Positions 30,910 through 42,179 of a DNA stretch of 64,000 nt are shown piece by piece (position 1 is the stretch's first letter; every line of letters starts with the position of its first letter). Below the pieces are notes generated by a model. The model saw only the letters and a program-made list of their open reading frames with translations. It made no database searches and was not told where the DNA came from. Source of the stretch: Agrocybe praecox (Eukaryota; Basidiomycota; Agaricomycetes; Agaricales; Agrocybaceae); NCBI GenBank assembly GCA_964017145.1, contig OZ024846.1, positions 124,001 through 188,000 of the forward strand, written 5' to 3'. A program made the position numbers and the translations under genes.

Positions 30910-33094
30910 GGACGATTTTGGAGGATTCCCCAGCGTGACAAAGACTTAGTGAAATTTCGCGTTTTCCGCGCGCACATTCTTGTTCAAAATCCTTGCTCTC
31001 TCTTGACACGCTCCGCAAATGATACTTTAAACACATTATATATAATGTATAAACAAGTATACAGCATAGTATCTCCAATAAATACACATATTACCTGAGC
31101 TTGCAGAATAGGAGTGATATTTGGGTCAAAAATCTGTGGAATTTTATCAATTTGATGTAAAATCGAGGACAAGAAGTGTAAATACCAGAGTTTGTTGCTA
31201 CTATTCAATAGCAGATAGTGAGAGGCAGGTGTGGCGAGAAGAAATCAATCATGAATTACATTCCATTACCTTGACGAGCGAGAAATGGGACCACTTGGAA
31301 AGTTTATATTTGCGCGTCCGCCAAACGTAATTCTCGCATTGCATAACGAGATGCAAGACTAAACTGCTCGAGCAGTTTTGTGGGGTAGGTTGTTTGCCAA
31401 GATATGACTGGATCGTCTGACTAGCTCATTCCGTGATTGTACCCAGTGGATCCTGTTCTCGACCCCATACATCGTTATTCTTCTCGACTCGACTGCCGTT
31501 GTTGGTATGCCCGGCTGAAACATTATCGAAGAGGTAAGTACACAAACTGCGAGCACCATGAATCATTACTCACTCATTTCGGTGTTTCTCAATAAATCGT
31601 CAGGTACAGGTATGACTAGCACGGTGAGAAGTGTTGGGAGACGACGGTATGTTTTGTGGGCAGAACAGTTGTACGGGCTGGGAGAGTGATTTGGCAAGGG
31701 TAGTGAGCCTATTGAATGTGACGAGTGAACCAGGACTGACCTGTTCTTGACCGCATGGGGTGTTTTGTAGCTTCCGCAACCCCTCTCCAAAACCAATTCT
31801 CTGAGATATTTTGCGGTTTTTGGAGGGTCAATGGGATACGATAGGTTGCGGGCTCGATGAGCCACTTTCTAAGACGAGCCAACTAGAACTGACGGGTGCC
31901 TCTCGCAGGACCTTGCTCATCTCGAGGGTCGGATGTAGCGCAGTGTTGGAACATAGGGATAGGAGAGGGAGGGCTGCAGTAAGACGAGTATGGCGAGAGC
32001 ATCTCAGTGGCAGAATAAAGGTGGGACGCAATTCGTGCGTTTTGGTGCGAGGCGAAGAGGTGAAAGTTCTGGTGGCCTGTCCAGGTACCTCTGAATCCAG
32101 ACGTGCGAGAAGGGCCGACTGGCGACAGTTGAGCTTGAGTTGGGCGATAGCCTGCACTACCAAGACATCTAAAGGGGCGGGATTATGTAGCCACATACGT
32201 CTCCAACCATTTTCTGTACTGGAGGTAGGTGAGAGGAAGCTGGGGAGGTAGCGAACGCGACCGTTATGATAGCCATCAAGGAGTAAATCAGCGAAATTTC
32301 ACCCAGTTTTTTGTGACATCCGTGACCCTACTAAAAGTGCCCCGTATGTCTAGGCTCGTGACCAGCCGTTACCTGTCGAACTCCGCTTTATGCTGAGAGC
32401 AGCCGCGAGCATCTCCAGGTAACGGCTGGGAGCAACGGGGCGATTTAGTAGGGTCACGCCTTGTCACACGAGACTTAGAATTATTTCGAACTGTTCACAG
32501 CTGTCAAGTTCACACTTAAATGTTCCTCCACCTTTGTCCCGCCATTTTAATGACCGGAGCTATCTTTACATTTTTTTTATCATCGATGCCTGTCACAAGT
32601 TTGAATTTGGGCAAAACCCACTCCTTTGGGGAAATTTCGGAAGGGAGAAGTTGAACCGTGCTACACACAAAACTTTTGCTTAAGCTCGGCAAATTAGGAA
32701 TTTTTCTTTTGTTTCAGTAATTTATGTTAATGGTACGGAATAGTAGGTCAGTTTTCAATCAATTATGTTCTTACTCCTATCCACTTTCATCCCACCGGCC
32801 TTTAGGTACCAATTAGCAGAATTTGCCACAAAATCTCAATATCATAGGTACTGGCCCATGTATTATTATCATGATGATAGGCTTTATGCGGGCTACAAAT
32901 TGGCTCTCAAGTTTTGGGTGAACTTTCCACAGCCATTCAAGTAATGACTCTAATGAGTACCGTTGTCTATGAGTTAATGTAATTTGTAAAATTTATGTTT
33001 TTCAATGTATACTATTATTATAACAAGTTTATGGACCATCTATGAGTCGTTAAGAGTGACAAATGTTGAGTGTGGAAAGAGAGAGGAAAGATTT
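30910..33094. other. interior of the TIR element, no gene recognised
   Basis: Contains the inner part of the left inverted repeat (to about 30990) and then 2.1 kb with no recognised protein. Frames such as 31811-32251 (+) have no family resemblance. Two hairpins lie at 32322-32457. Confidence 0.5.
32322..32457. repeat. large imperfect hairpin inside the TIR element
   Basis: GTGACCCTACTAAAAGTGCCC (32322 onward) pairs with the reverse of the GGGGCGATTTAGTAGGGTCAC arm (ending 32457). Inside it, 32351-32431 (starting TAGGCTCGTGACCAGCCG) has an inverted partner at 33319-33399. Within each of those, CAGCCGTTACCTG pairs with CAGGTAACGGCTG. The unit looks like an internal copy of the element's own terminus. 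Confidence 0.7.
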
Positions 33095-33406
33095 TGACGA
33101 AATGATGCACGCGCAAAACACGAAATTTCACTAAGTCCCTGTCACGCAGGGGGCCTTCCTCTAAATCGTCCCCGTAACTCCCAGTCGTTAGGTGGTGATA
33201 CCCCTTTTCACAGTCCGATTAATGTCCGCTTGATGTTAGGAAGCCAAACAATGCAGCGATTAAGTAATGGACAATGACAAATCACCACCTAACGTACTGG
33301 TCGCGAGTCTACCGTATGTCCCAGCCGTTACCTGGAGATACTCGCGGCTGCTCTCGGCACCTAGCGGAGTTTGACAGGTAACGGCTGGTCACGAGCCTAG
33401 AGCCTA
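33095..33406 (-). repeat. right terminal inverted repeat plus terminal hairpin module
   Basis: 33095-33313 is the inverted partner of the left end. 33319-33399 is a further 81-bp module matching 32351-32431 in reverse. It ends with a doubled GAGCCTA directly before TGTGGTTCC. Confidence 0.7.
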
Positions 33407-33415
33407 TGTGGTTCC

Positions 33416-34116
33416 ATCAAAAGTGCGTCGGCATATACCGACCCCTTCTCCGCTTCAAGCTGCGCCGATCAATCTGAATTTAAAGATATAAAGATGACTG
33501 GGCTCTCAGATGTTGAGTCAGATCAAGATTATTGTCGTTAGAAATATTGAATATCTAGGCTCAAAGTGTAATTAAATAATGGAACAAACAAAAGAACTAG
33601 CTTGATTGTCAAAGTTCACAGTCGCAGAGCTGGTTCCTGGGACGCTCGCCATGTTCCGGGATCCGCTCTCAAGCAGCACTTCTCCAGCTCCGCCTTCTTC
33701 GTCGAAACATCCAAAGTCTCCAAGATGCGATAGTCAGTTACGGTCCTTGCTCGAGGATTGAGAGAATCATACCAAAAAAATGTACAAATGAATCCAGGTG
33801 AAACGCGTGAAGAGTTCAGCCTTCAGGACACGTACTATCATATTTTCATTCACATATTTGCTCTTTCATTTCTCTCGATTACGTCGGTTGTGGTCTTTTT
33901 TATATCGACTAGGCCGTTTTCAGATCATTCCATTGTGGGCATAATTAGCACTATTATTTTGAAAGGAGCATGCGGATTTATGTTGGTTGGTTCCCCGGTT
34001 CCCATATTTCTGGTTTCTCGCTCTTTTATTTCTCCCATTTTCCCTCTCCTTTTCTCGGGTTCGATACCCAGAGACACAATACTCATACCACTAACATTAT
34101 ATTAAACCCTTATTGA
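33416..34116. other. intergenic with short open frames
   Basis: 33651-33761 reads ATG-FRDPLSSSTSPAPPSS... for about 36 codons before a stop, and a second frame (33758-34105, +) has hydrophobic runs. The two could be remnants of one gene joined by a frameshift, but I cannot support a call. Confidence 0.3.
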
Positions 34117-34740
34117 CTAGCCCAACATATACACTCCGCTAACTAATGCAAGAATCGATGAAACTACCAGAGTAAAACCAATTGTCGCACGAGTATCACC
34201 GTTCGGGGCTCGTTGTGCCGTGGGTGGATTTGAATTTGAATTACCACTGCCTTGAGTGTTATCCAATCCAGGAATCGAGTTCCCCACCCCGCTTCCTGCG
34301 TTCTGGCTGGTCGAAGAGCCTGTCGCGACCTGGCTTCCACCAATAGGGAATCCTGCTTTGGCGCACTCTACCTCGTATTCTGCGCGTCGATCAATAATAA
34401 TAATAGCAGTGTATTAGATTCGTCATACGCAATCATGAACCACGTACCAGATGCGGTCCCAATGTCCGGGATCTGAGTTGAACCCGTAGAAGATGTGGTG
34501 GACCCGCTGCTGGACCCAAGAATGTTGTCCTCCTCTTCTTCGCGCTGTTCTTCAGTCAAACATGCTTGGCATCCGGGTATCGCCTGGTCAATTTGTGTAT
34601 TGCATACACACTCTGAGATAGCATCACCGCACGACTATTCGGCCTCATTAATGATGTAACCGATAAACGAAACTGAGGGGGGCGTACAATGGCATCGATT
34701 ATTGGCCCGCACAACTCTTGGCGCGCGGATGGGAAATCAC
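34117..34740 (-). CDS. small Cys-rich GPI-type surface protein, paralogue A (5' end unresolved)
   Basis: Three exons are clear on the minus strand: one ending FPSARQELCGPIIDAI, a middle exon CGDAISECVCNTQIDQAIPGC...CLTEEQREEEE, and a last exon starting EYEVECAKAGFPIGG. The protein then becomes Gly/Ser/Asn/Pro-rich and ends in a hydrophobic tail (IGFTLVVSSILALVSGVYML), as a GPI-anchored protein does. Six Cys are spaced as in paralogue B at 35266. I could not find the signal-peptide exon: the frame upstream of FPSAR is closed by TAA near 34762. The gene may be truncated or have an unseen 5' exon. Probably a wall or membrane surface protein; function unknown. Confidence 0.55.
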
Positions 34741-34762
34741 TTGGGGCCAAATGTTGGGTTTA

Positions 34763-35265
34763 TCTAGCAGCTATGCCTTGTGTATGTTGAATCAAGCTCA
34801 AGAAACCAGATACGCTGTATATTTGCCCTAGTCATATTAAAAGCGTAAGTAATGAAAAGGTACGTGGAACGTGGAAGGATCGGGAGTGGAACATTGGTAT
34901 AAGTTTACTTCTCCTCCCATCCCCCCTGTTTTATCCCTCACATAGCCTGTCAAAGGTGCCAATCCAACGTCAAAACGCGTAGATACCCAAGTGACAGATC
35001 ACTCACGTGCTGAGAATATTCCAACAAATAACTATTATCGGAGCAGATGAGGGCCTGCTCGGTGTCAAATATGTCGAATTCCTGCCCGACTGTTTCTATT
35101 TTTTTTTCAGTATGCCTGCCAAACTGCAATATATTTGGAATTGCCACGAGAAAATTTATCCATTACAATTTTCTAACAACTTGGCTTATCAATCTTTCCG
35201 CACAGCGGAGGATAGTTAATAACGGGAAGTAACACAATTATAAGTGGTACGGTACTATCAAGGGT
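34763..35265. other. spacer between tandem paralogues, no gene seen
   Basis: Presumed promoter of paralogue A and 3' UTR of paralogue B. No further feature noted. Confidence 0.4.
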
Positions 35266-36092
35266 TTAAATAGTTAGTAGTATGAGTAAAATTAGGAAGT
35301 TCAATGTAATAGTGTCCCAATGTTTAAATAACGTTGTTTGAAACGCCGCGTTTGGCAGAGCTGCGGCGTTTGGGTTTTGATTAGATATGCCATTGTCGTT
35401 AGGTGCCGAGCCAAGTGAAGGATTGGTAACGCTGGCTGACCCTTGGCCCGAAGCCTGTTGGGACCCTGATGTAGATAACTGATTTGAACCCAAAGGAAAT
35501 CCCGCGTTTGCGCATTTCTGCTCGTATGCTGACAAGAGGCCACTTCTTTCACCACACTGTGACTAGACATGGAGCGGTTAAACTTACCTGAAAAAGATTC
35601 CAGTATAGGTAAGGACTCTGGAGGTGTATTAGATGCCCCAGATTCTCCCGCGAATGCTCCTATCGCACTCTCTGCATTTTCATGACGTTGCTCCTCGTTG
35701 AGGCACTCTTGGCATGGCTCGAGTGCTTGAGCGATCTGAGTATTACAATTGCAAGTTGATATGACTTGTCCGCATGGCTACCTTCCGTGTTAACACTCTC
35801 CCTATGAGTGATAGTCTATAGTGCTTACTATTGCGTCGATTAATGGGAGGCATATCGCTCGACACGCGGAAGGGAAGTTGTTGTCGGTAGTGGTCTGTCG
35901 GGGGGATATACGCTTTAGGTGAATGGAGTCGGGGGTTGCGCTAGCACTGCTAGTTTGGCCTTCCATTAATTGCTTAGCCGCATAACGTAAACCTTAGGCA
36001 TTAATATTATTCATAGACGCACCCAAGATCTGCAGAACAAAGAAAAACAAAGAAGACTGTGGTATCATACTGAGGAAGAAAAGAAAGTACAT
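35266..36092 (-). CDS. small Cys-rich GPI-type surface protein, paralogue B
   Basis: Exons end with FPSACRAICLPLIDAI, then PCGQVISTCNCNTQIAQALE...CQECLNEEQRHE, then AYEQKCANAGFPLGSNQ and a Ser/Gly/Asn-rich stretch with hydrophobic tail (LNFLILLILLTI). The Cys spacing, the xDAI|xCG exon junction and the xYExxCAxAGFPxG start of the last exon match paralogue A, so they are tandem duplicates. Upstream in the same frame lies a signal-like peptide (MYFLFFLSMIPQ..., ATG at 36092). A TAA at about 35997 separates it from the mature part. A 30-nt mini-intron (GTGCGT...CTAAG) would remove this stop exactly; otherwise the copy is broken (see findings). Function unknown. Confidence 0.6.
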
Positions 36093-37256
36093 GGCGAGGG
36101 CCAGCGTCAGGACACAGTATCCTTATATCTTCATCAAGATTCATTATACACATGTCCACGGATGTCGCGCCCATCGCAGAATGCAACAACAATATACATC
36201 TATGTCAACTTTCAAGGTTTTCCCACCGTATCACTGGGTATCTGAAAGGGGAAATCGTCGAAAAAGGAAGGAAAAAGAGGGGGAGGTAAGAGAATTGAGT
36301 AAAATACATAGGACTCACGAAAAATGCTTCAAAAACCCCGCAAAAGATATGACATTTATAAATAGACTACTTGTTGGATTTTTGGCTGGATTTTGTAGCG
36401 CGCTTCCCGCGCACGAATAAGAATTTTCAGTGATGCCTTACTGAAACACCCTGTTTTTTTTTTTGTTGTTTCCTTTGATTTTTGGTCCGCTCGAGTAGCC
36501 AAACACATTCATGCAGTATTAACCGCCATTATAGAGAACATGCATATTAAAACATGCATATATGAAGCGCTGGACCGGAATTGCCCTCCAAATAACCACT
36601 TTCAAGGCAATTTCAAGGCTCGAATTTCAAGTACCGGCCCGTGAGTCAGACATCACGTGTATCTTTCCCGCGACAAAATTATTGACAGGCCGGGCCGCGG
36701 CTCTGTCAGCTAAGTGTTCAAACGTTCATGACGTTCCTGCTTTTGGCGTTCCTTCTGCCCAATATGGTTGCCTATAAACATCTTTGTTTGAGAGCTGCCA
36801 TTGCGCCCGTATTACTCCTCTACTGACAAGAATGTAAGCCTTTTTATGTTTTGAAAACCATTTGCTGATTAATCGATAATCCTTGACCAACCCTCAATTT
36901 CTAGGCTTGTCAGTTCCACCGGATTTGCCAGTTTGAAGACCATTTGCCCATGGGAACCCCCAATCACTGTCCGGGAAACCATCTGATTCATACCACCAAG
37001 AATAACTCGAAAACATTCGAGCCTTCTATCGAGGGCCTTGTGTGATATATATAACCTCGAGGCCATTCGAAATGCCATATTAACCCACGATATTATGTCC
37101 GCAGTCGTAACTAGTACACGCACCGACAATCAAAATCGTACCATGGCTTCAATATGCTTTATTCGTTCTTCAAAGTTTCGTCCTTAACTGTCATCCCCTC
37201 CAAATCCCCTCAAATCTTCCCTACTGCCCGGATTCTCCTCATCCTATCTCTCCACA
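36093..37256. other. intergenic, no supported gene
   Basis: Region between the divergent paralogue B and the membrane-protein gene. An 87-codon minus-strand frame (36869-37129) is open but has no recognisable family. A T-rich run lies near 36454. Confidence 0.4.
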
Positions 37257-38364
37257 ATGAAAGGTGCTTTGGTCGGCATAGACCTTTCGGCGTTCACATG
37301 GGGTGCATTCAGCAGAGAATCAATGTTTGACAAGCAGTGGTACCTGCGCTCCGAGAGGCTTGGTGTGTATGCGCTTCAGTCACCGCTCGAGGACTACTAA
37401 TAAATTCTTCACATATCAGTGGTATACACTGTTAGCATCTTTCCTTAGAGTTCTGTCCCTCCATTCTAACACCACATTTTTCTAGGCGACGATGTTGATT
37501 GGTATGGCAGCACAGGTATGCGTCCAATCCAGCACTCATCAATCCCCAAAACTTAACCTTACCTACAGGGTGCAGCAACGTATTGCATGTTCAAATACAA
37601 ATTCCTTCGCAAACACATTCTCAACGCTAGTCAACACACTGCCCACGTCCACGAAATCGACATCATGGCCGGCACGATTCTCAGTATGATCTTTCCATGT
37701 CTGGTAGTGGTCTACCTCAACGTCGAGTACACGCTTCTCCTCTTCTGGCCCGGCAAATTATGGCCCGCGTGGTATAACAGATGGTTTAGGAGGTGGTATA
37801 TGGTTGGGGCGACGGTGGGGATGGCAGCAACCGTGGTGGCTAGCACGGTTCGTATTCGTGCACGTTGATCAGTCTTTTGCTATGATTTAGTAACATGACT
37901 ATAGGTGATCGTTGCTACTGGATCAGCATCAATTATGGGTGTAGATGAGAGTACGGCTCAACAGCTTACGGAACTCTACTTCCGTCCTCCTCTTGGTGGG
38001 TGAAAAGATACATTATGATGATGCAACTATTCCTTCTCACGAACTGTCTGATATTCCAGTATATCGTACCTGGCGCCAGAACATTGTCTGGGTTGTATTG
38101 ATGTGGATTACTATGGCTCTCAATCTGGCTAGGTTAGCATGCTTTCTGATTTTGTTGCGCATCTATCCTCTTGTTTCTTTTTTTCGTTCGCTGATGATAC
38201 CTGACCATTAAAGCACCCTGTTGATGCAGATCGCACTCTATCACGACTCACGCGTTGCACCAGTGGCTTCCAATGCGTCCGTCGAGAATGGTCAAACAAG
38301 CTCTGAGGTTGACGGGACAGCTTCGATCGCGGAAGAGAAGAAAGTAGCCACGAACGCCGCATAG
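37257..38364 (+). CDS. multi-pass membrane protein of unknown function
   Basis: Supported exons are 37257-37362 (MKGALVGIDLSAFTWGAF...), 37486-37515 (GDDVDWYGST), 37576-37847 (YCMFKYKFLRKH, then two membrane spans around AGTILSMIFPCLVVVYLNVEY and MVGATVGMAATVVAST), an exon within about 37905-38132 with another span (NIVWVVLMWITMALNLA), and 38214-38364, a hydrophilic Ser/Glu-rich end (SEVDGTASIAEEKKVATNAA). The joins at 37362/37486 and 37515/37576 are exact in phase. The middle section is not resolved. One frame reads VIVATGSASIMGVDEST from 37905; the downstream exon needs another phase, which an acceptor just before 37945 would satisfy. I do not recognise the family. Confidence 0.55.
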
Positions 38365-38684
38365 TATTGTTTAACTTGTACTTTATGGAGGTTTACAATC
38401 TTGATGTCTCTTATATTCCATGAACCTTACTGTTCTTCCTTTGTTTACTTAGTTTGGGGTTATTTACATGATTACTGACGATTTTACCATGTCGTATAAG
38501 TCAGTCTTATTTGACGTGTCTCTACTTACGATTTCTACGCGCTTATCCGCAAATCTACGTCCATGGCACTTTGGAACTATTTCAAACGTGCAGCGGCGCG
38601 TCGCACGCGTCATGATACCAGTCATGCTACGCTCGCGCTTCGGCATGTTTACGGATCAATCACGTTTTTGGAGAATCTATTTTC
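38365..38684. other. spacer between convergent genes
   Basis: 3' regions of the membrane protein (+) and the P450 (-). No other feature seen. Confidence 0.4.
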
Positions 38685-40784
38685 CTACACTTTGCGTACT
38701 CTTGGAACGATGTTACATTTGAACGGCTTGGGATGACTGTAATGTAGTCGTTAGTACATTTCACAATTCATGTCAACAGCAAATTGGGGCACCTAGCTAG
38801 CCCCGTTAAGAATTCTTCCGGTGGAAGAATTGGATTTCCTTGCTGGTCGAGCGTGGGAGAGATTTTGAACGCTGAAAGTACTGAAGCGATACAAATCCAA
38901 ACACTGGAGTCGCCTAAATGCCTCCCGGGACATAATCTGAATTTATATATACGTAGCATTAAGACATTTCATTGACTAAGGCAGAAATCAAGGGAAAGAA
39001 AATAGGCGTACCGTCTGCCAAAACCAAATTGAGCGATGGGCTGAGGTTCCCCTCTTTCGTATCGCAGCGGGTCAAATATGGTTGAGTTGCTATAGACATC
39101 TTCGTCTAAGGTCATACCGCTGGCGGTAATTGTGTTTGTGATGAATACGCGTTCAGAAATGTGTGGTAGAAAATTTAATTACCGGGTATTGGCGATCACG
39201 ATGGATCCCTTGGGGATAAGCATTCCTTCGTAGATATCATCCTTCATGCAGCGATGTGGGATGCCTAAATTATCAATCAAATAAGCGGATTATAAAATGA
39301 GGAAAAATACTGATAGTATCACTACCCGAAGGAACAGCATTGTGCCACCGATAAGTTTCTTGAATGACACCTTCAAGGTACCTCAGACTACTTCGGTCAT
39401 CAAAAGTGGGAGACCTGTCTGCGTCAACAACAGCATCTAGTTCCTCCTGAGCTTTCGCCTGAACATCGGGATATAGAACCATAGCAAGCATAAAAATATA
39501 CAACGTCGACCAAGTCTGTGTATAATTATAATCGATTAGACGGGATTTGATGATTGGAAAGATAAATCGTACAGTATCAGCACCGGCGATGTACATAATT
39601 GCTGCTGCTCCCTGGATATCTATAGTGCTGTACGGGTATTCAGCTCCATTTCGGCCAAGTCCTTCAAGATGCTTGGATAAAAATGACTCCTGGAAGGTTC
39701 CATTTGCCTTCATAAAGGCTGTGGTGAGACCTAATCATAAAAGATCTTTTCGTTGCATATAACTCACCATCTGTTGTTTGACATCGTTAAATGGATACTG
39801 GTGCATTTTATCGACTGCGGGTCGCATAGATTTAGCTTGACTGGCAGGCCCAGTTCCCGGGAACCACGAAGGGAAGTACTGCACTGAAGCCGAGTGGAGT
39901 ATAATATGAGTACCTATTTAGGAAAAGAGGACTCAGGCCATCTGAGCCTGTGTACTTACGAAATGGGAAGAAATCTACTGAATTACTGTAAGGCATAGCA
40001 CAGCGGGCAAGCCCATCTGTGACGTCATCAGTAATTTTGAGATAGGGATCGTCGTCGTTCACTATTTCATGTCCGTGGACAACACGAAGGATGATACCAC
40101 TGCTGAACCTGATTTCCCCCCCTTTTAGTAATGCTTGCCGTATTATTCAGAAGACGTACCGGTTTAAATGGTCGATAAAATTCTCCGGAGTGCTTGCGAT
40201 GTTTTGTAGAAGCTTACGAGCTTCATCTAGTTGGATAGGATGGTGGCCGACGCTCTGGGTTTGATTGAGATATGCATTCATTAATCGCCTGTGTCTCCTG
40301 AAGAGATCGCCATAAGGTGCGAACACAAGGTTGGCAACCCAACCCATTCTGACTACAAGTCAACAGTGGCTCGTTGATCGTCGGTATGATAGACCTCTTA
40401 CAGAACCATGATAACAGAATGACCGCGATCGCTGTAAATAGCGCTGCGCTTTTCCAAAAGATCAACAGCCTCTTTCGTGCCATTCAGTATTATGAATGTT
40501 TTGCTCGGAACACGGAGACAAATGACTTTTCCTAATAGTAAAAAAACACAGAGGATGAAGATACACAGAAATTTAAGTCGACCTGGCGTACCATATGTTT
40601 TGGAAAGTTTGTGGAAGAATAGGTGGGTGTCGGTTAGAGGTATCAGTCGAACATGACCAATAATTGGATCGGCTGGTGGCCCGGGAGGCAGAGGGAGTGA
40701 TAAACGCCTCTGGAGTCGCCACATAGCTGTCCATAGCACCAAGGTGGTACTTGCAATGAGCACAATAGCAACCAAGGACGACAT
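38685..40784 (-). CDS. cytochrome P450 monooxygenase (intact, second copy)
   Basis: Eleven exons read through without a break, with the same exon order and junction positions as the plus-strand P450 at 19350. The anchor is MSSLVAIVLIASTTLVLWTAM. The hinge is LPPGPPADPIIGHVR. Later landmarks are MGWVANLVFAPYGDLF, LRVVHGHEI, YFPSWFPGTG, the I-helix IAGADT, the ExxR pair in ETYRWH, FDPLRY, and the heme loop FGFGRRLCPGRHLGD. The C-terminus SHPKPFKCNIVPRV needs a last intron (donor after CTAGCTAG near 38790, acceptor CATTACAG near 38740). If unspliced, the protein would end at 38768. Membrane-bound ER oxygenase; substrate unknown. It lies 17 kb from the other intact copy, past the mobile-element block, and points the other way. 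Confidence 0.88.
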
Positions 40785-42179
40785 TTTAGGAGATGGCTGT
40801 ATACTGTATTCGGTGGAGTGAACAACGTCGTGATCAAGTTAGGAACGAGTATTTAAATACTTATGTTCAACGTCTCGAACCTTTGATGGAGTGAGTAATT
40901 TATTGCACCCAGACGGGAAGATAGTCAGAAACATATTGGCTTCTATTAATAGTAGGCTCACTCTCGCTTGGAATAGAGTGTGGAAAGTGTGGGATGCAAA
41001 CGAGAATATGGTATCTCACATGTGTCAAATATCTTATGTCAATTATTCTATATCTGTCTCTTTTTCTCATAGCGATTGAGGATCTCCTCATCATAATATT
41101 TGATTGGAAGAAATGACATTCTCACGGAAAGATAAGTCTGTGAAATTGCGTTGTACAATTTACACGGGTGAGTAGACATTGCCCATGGAATGACTTTTGA
41201 ACCGTTACTACTATTCGGTTCCCAAAGATAAAATAAAACGTTATAAAAACTTGCACACAGACACGAATTGCACATGAAAAGCTCGTGTATTATAAATATG
41301 TTATCAATGCCGCGGTCGTGTGTGTGATTACCGAAGAGTAACACACAAAATAAATGTACTTTAAACATGAGATGTTTGTCCCGGCAGAAAGTACCATCGG
41401 GTATGTAATGCCGAGATTACACATGCAGTTCGAGCCTGCGCGTACGAAAGCGCCAAGAAAGCGCGTCGTTCTCTTCCTACGCTAAACCAAATTTGCGCTT
41501 TTGCCTGGACAGGGACAAAGTTCCGACTCCCGAGTCCCGACAAACGTACACCGACCCTGCAGGTTAAGTGCCACATAAGCAATGCGCTAGTACTTACTTG
41601 TTCGCTCTAACGAATGAAACGCGCCTCTATTTCTGGTGGCCGCGTCGTACGACTTCAGACGTTTTTTAACCTCAACGACATCCAACTTGTGTACTTCTTC
41701 CCCCTCCTACGATCCACTGTCAAGTTATACTCAAAGTTCTTCAAGAACCGTTCCATTCGCTCCTTTCCTTCATCCACTCGTTCGATTCTACCCTATAAGG
41801 AATCTCTCCTGCATAATTGATCGTTAGTAACTCCTGTGTTCATCGTCATCACAGACAACTATCAGTCCCAGAAAAAGGTACGTGTCAACCTCATGTTAGC
41901 CCCAACATACAACCGAGCTCACCCAATCCAGCCTAGTAGTCTAGGACCGAGTCAGACTCATATAAAATCTGACCCACCCACAAATCATATATTACTGCCC
42001 TCCATATCGTTAGAGTTTCTTCGTCTGCGACCACCACCCCGTTCTACGAGTCCGTGTTCTCCTTTCTTTACACTTCCTTTTCACGCCTTTGAACTTTCTC
42101 AATCCATCTCCTGTCCATTTCATTCATCCTTCCTCTTTCCCCAGACTAGCAATCCCCCTATCCAATCAGCAAATCGACC
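40785..42179. other. intergenic region with the chitin deacetylase promoter
   Basis: Begins with the minus-strand P450 promoter (TATTTAAATAC near 40851). The last 600 bp before the deacetylase are pyrimidine-rich on the plus strand. A TATAAAAT lies at 41961-41968. No gene recognised. Confidence 0.45.
41961..41968 (+). promoter_or_regulatory. TATA box of the chitin deacetylase gene
   Basis: TATAAAAT about 220 bp before the ATG at 42180, followed by a CT-rich leader. Confidence 0.4.

Larger units (their letters stand above)
25173..33406. mobile_element. long-TIR DNA element with 9-bp target duplication, hosting an LTR retrotransposon
   Basis: The outer ends are TAGACTCGCGACCAG (left) and, read inward from the right, TAGGCTC repeated then GTGACCAG. 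Both sides are flanked by TGTGGTTCC (25164-25172 and 33407-33415), a 9-bp duplication. A long inverted repeat links 25173-25337 plus 30910-30990 on the left with about 33095-33313 on the right. Without the LTR insert the element would be about 2.7 kb. A 9-bp duplication and long inverted repeats suggest a Mutator-like element, but no transposase was found, so it is probably non-autonomous. The interior holds more hairpins (32322-32457 and 33319-33399). Confidence 0.7.

Noticed and set aside
31811..32251. 146-codon plus-strand frame inside the TIR element, considered as a transposase remnant
   Set aside because: No DDE-type spacing, zinc finger or other transposase motif, and the opposite strand is equally open.
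33758..34105. 115-codon plus-strand frame next to the TIR element, with hydrophobic stretches
   Set aside because: No recognisable domain; could be a remnant together with 33651-33761 but no lesion-free model can be built.
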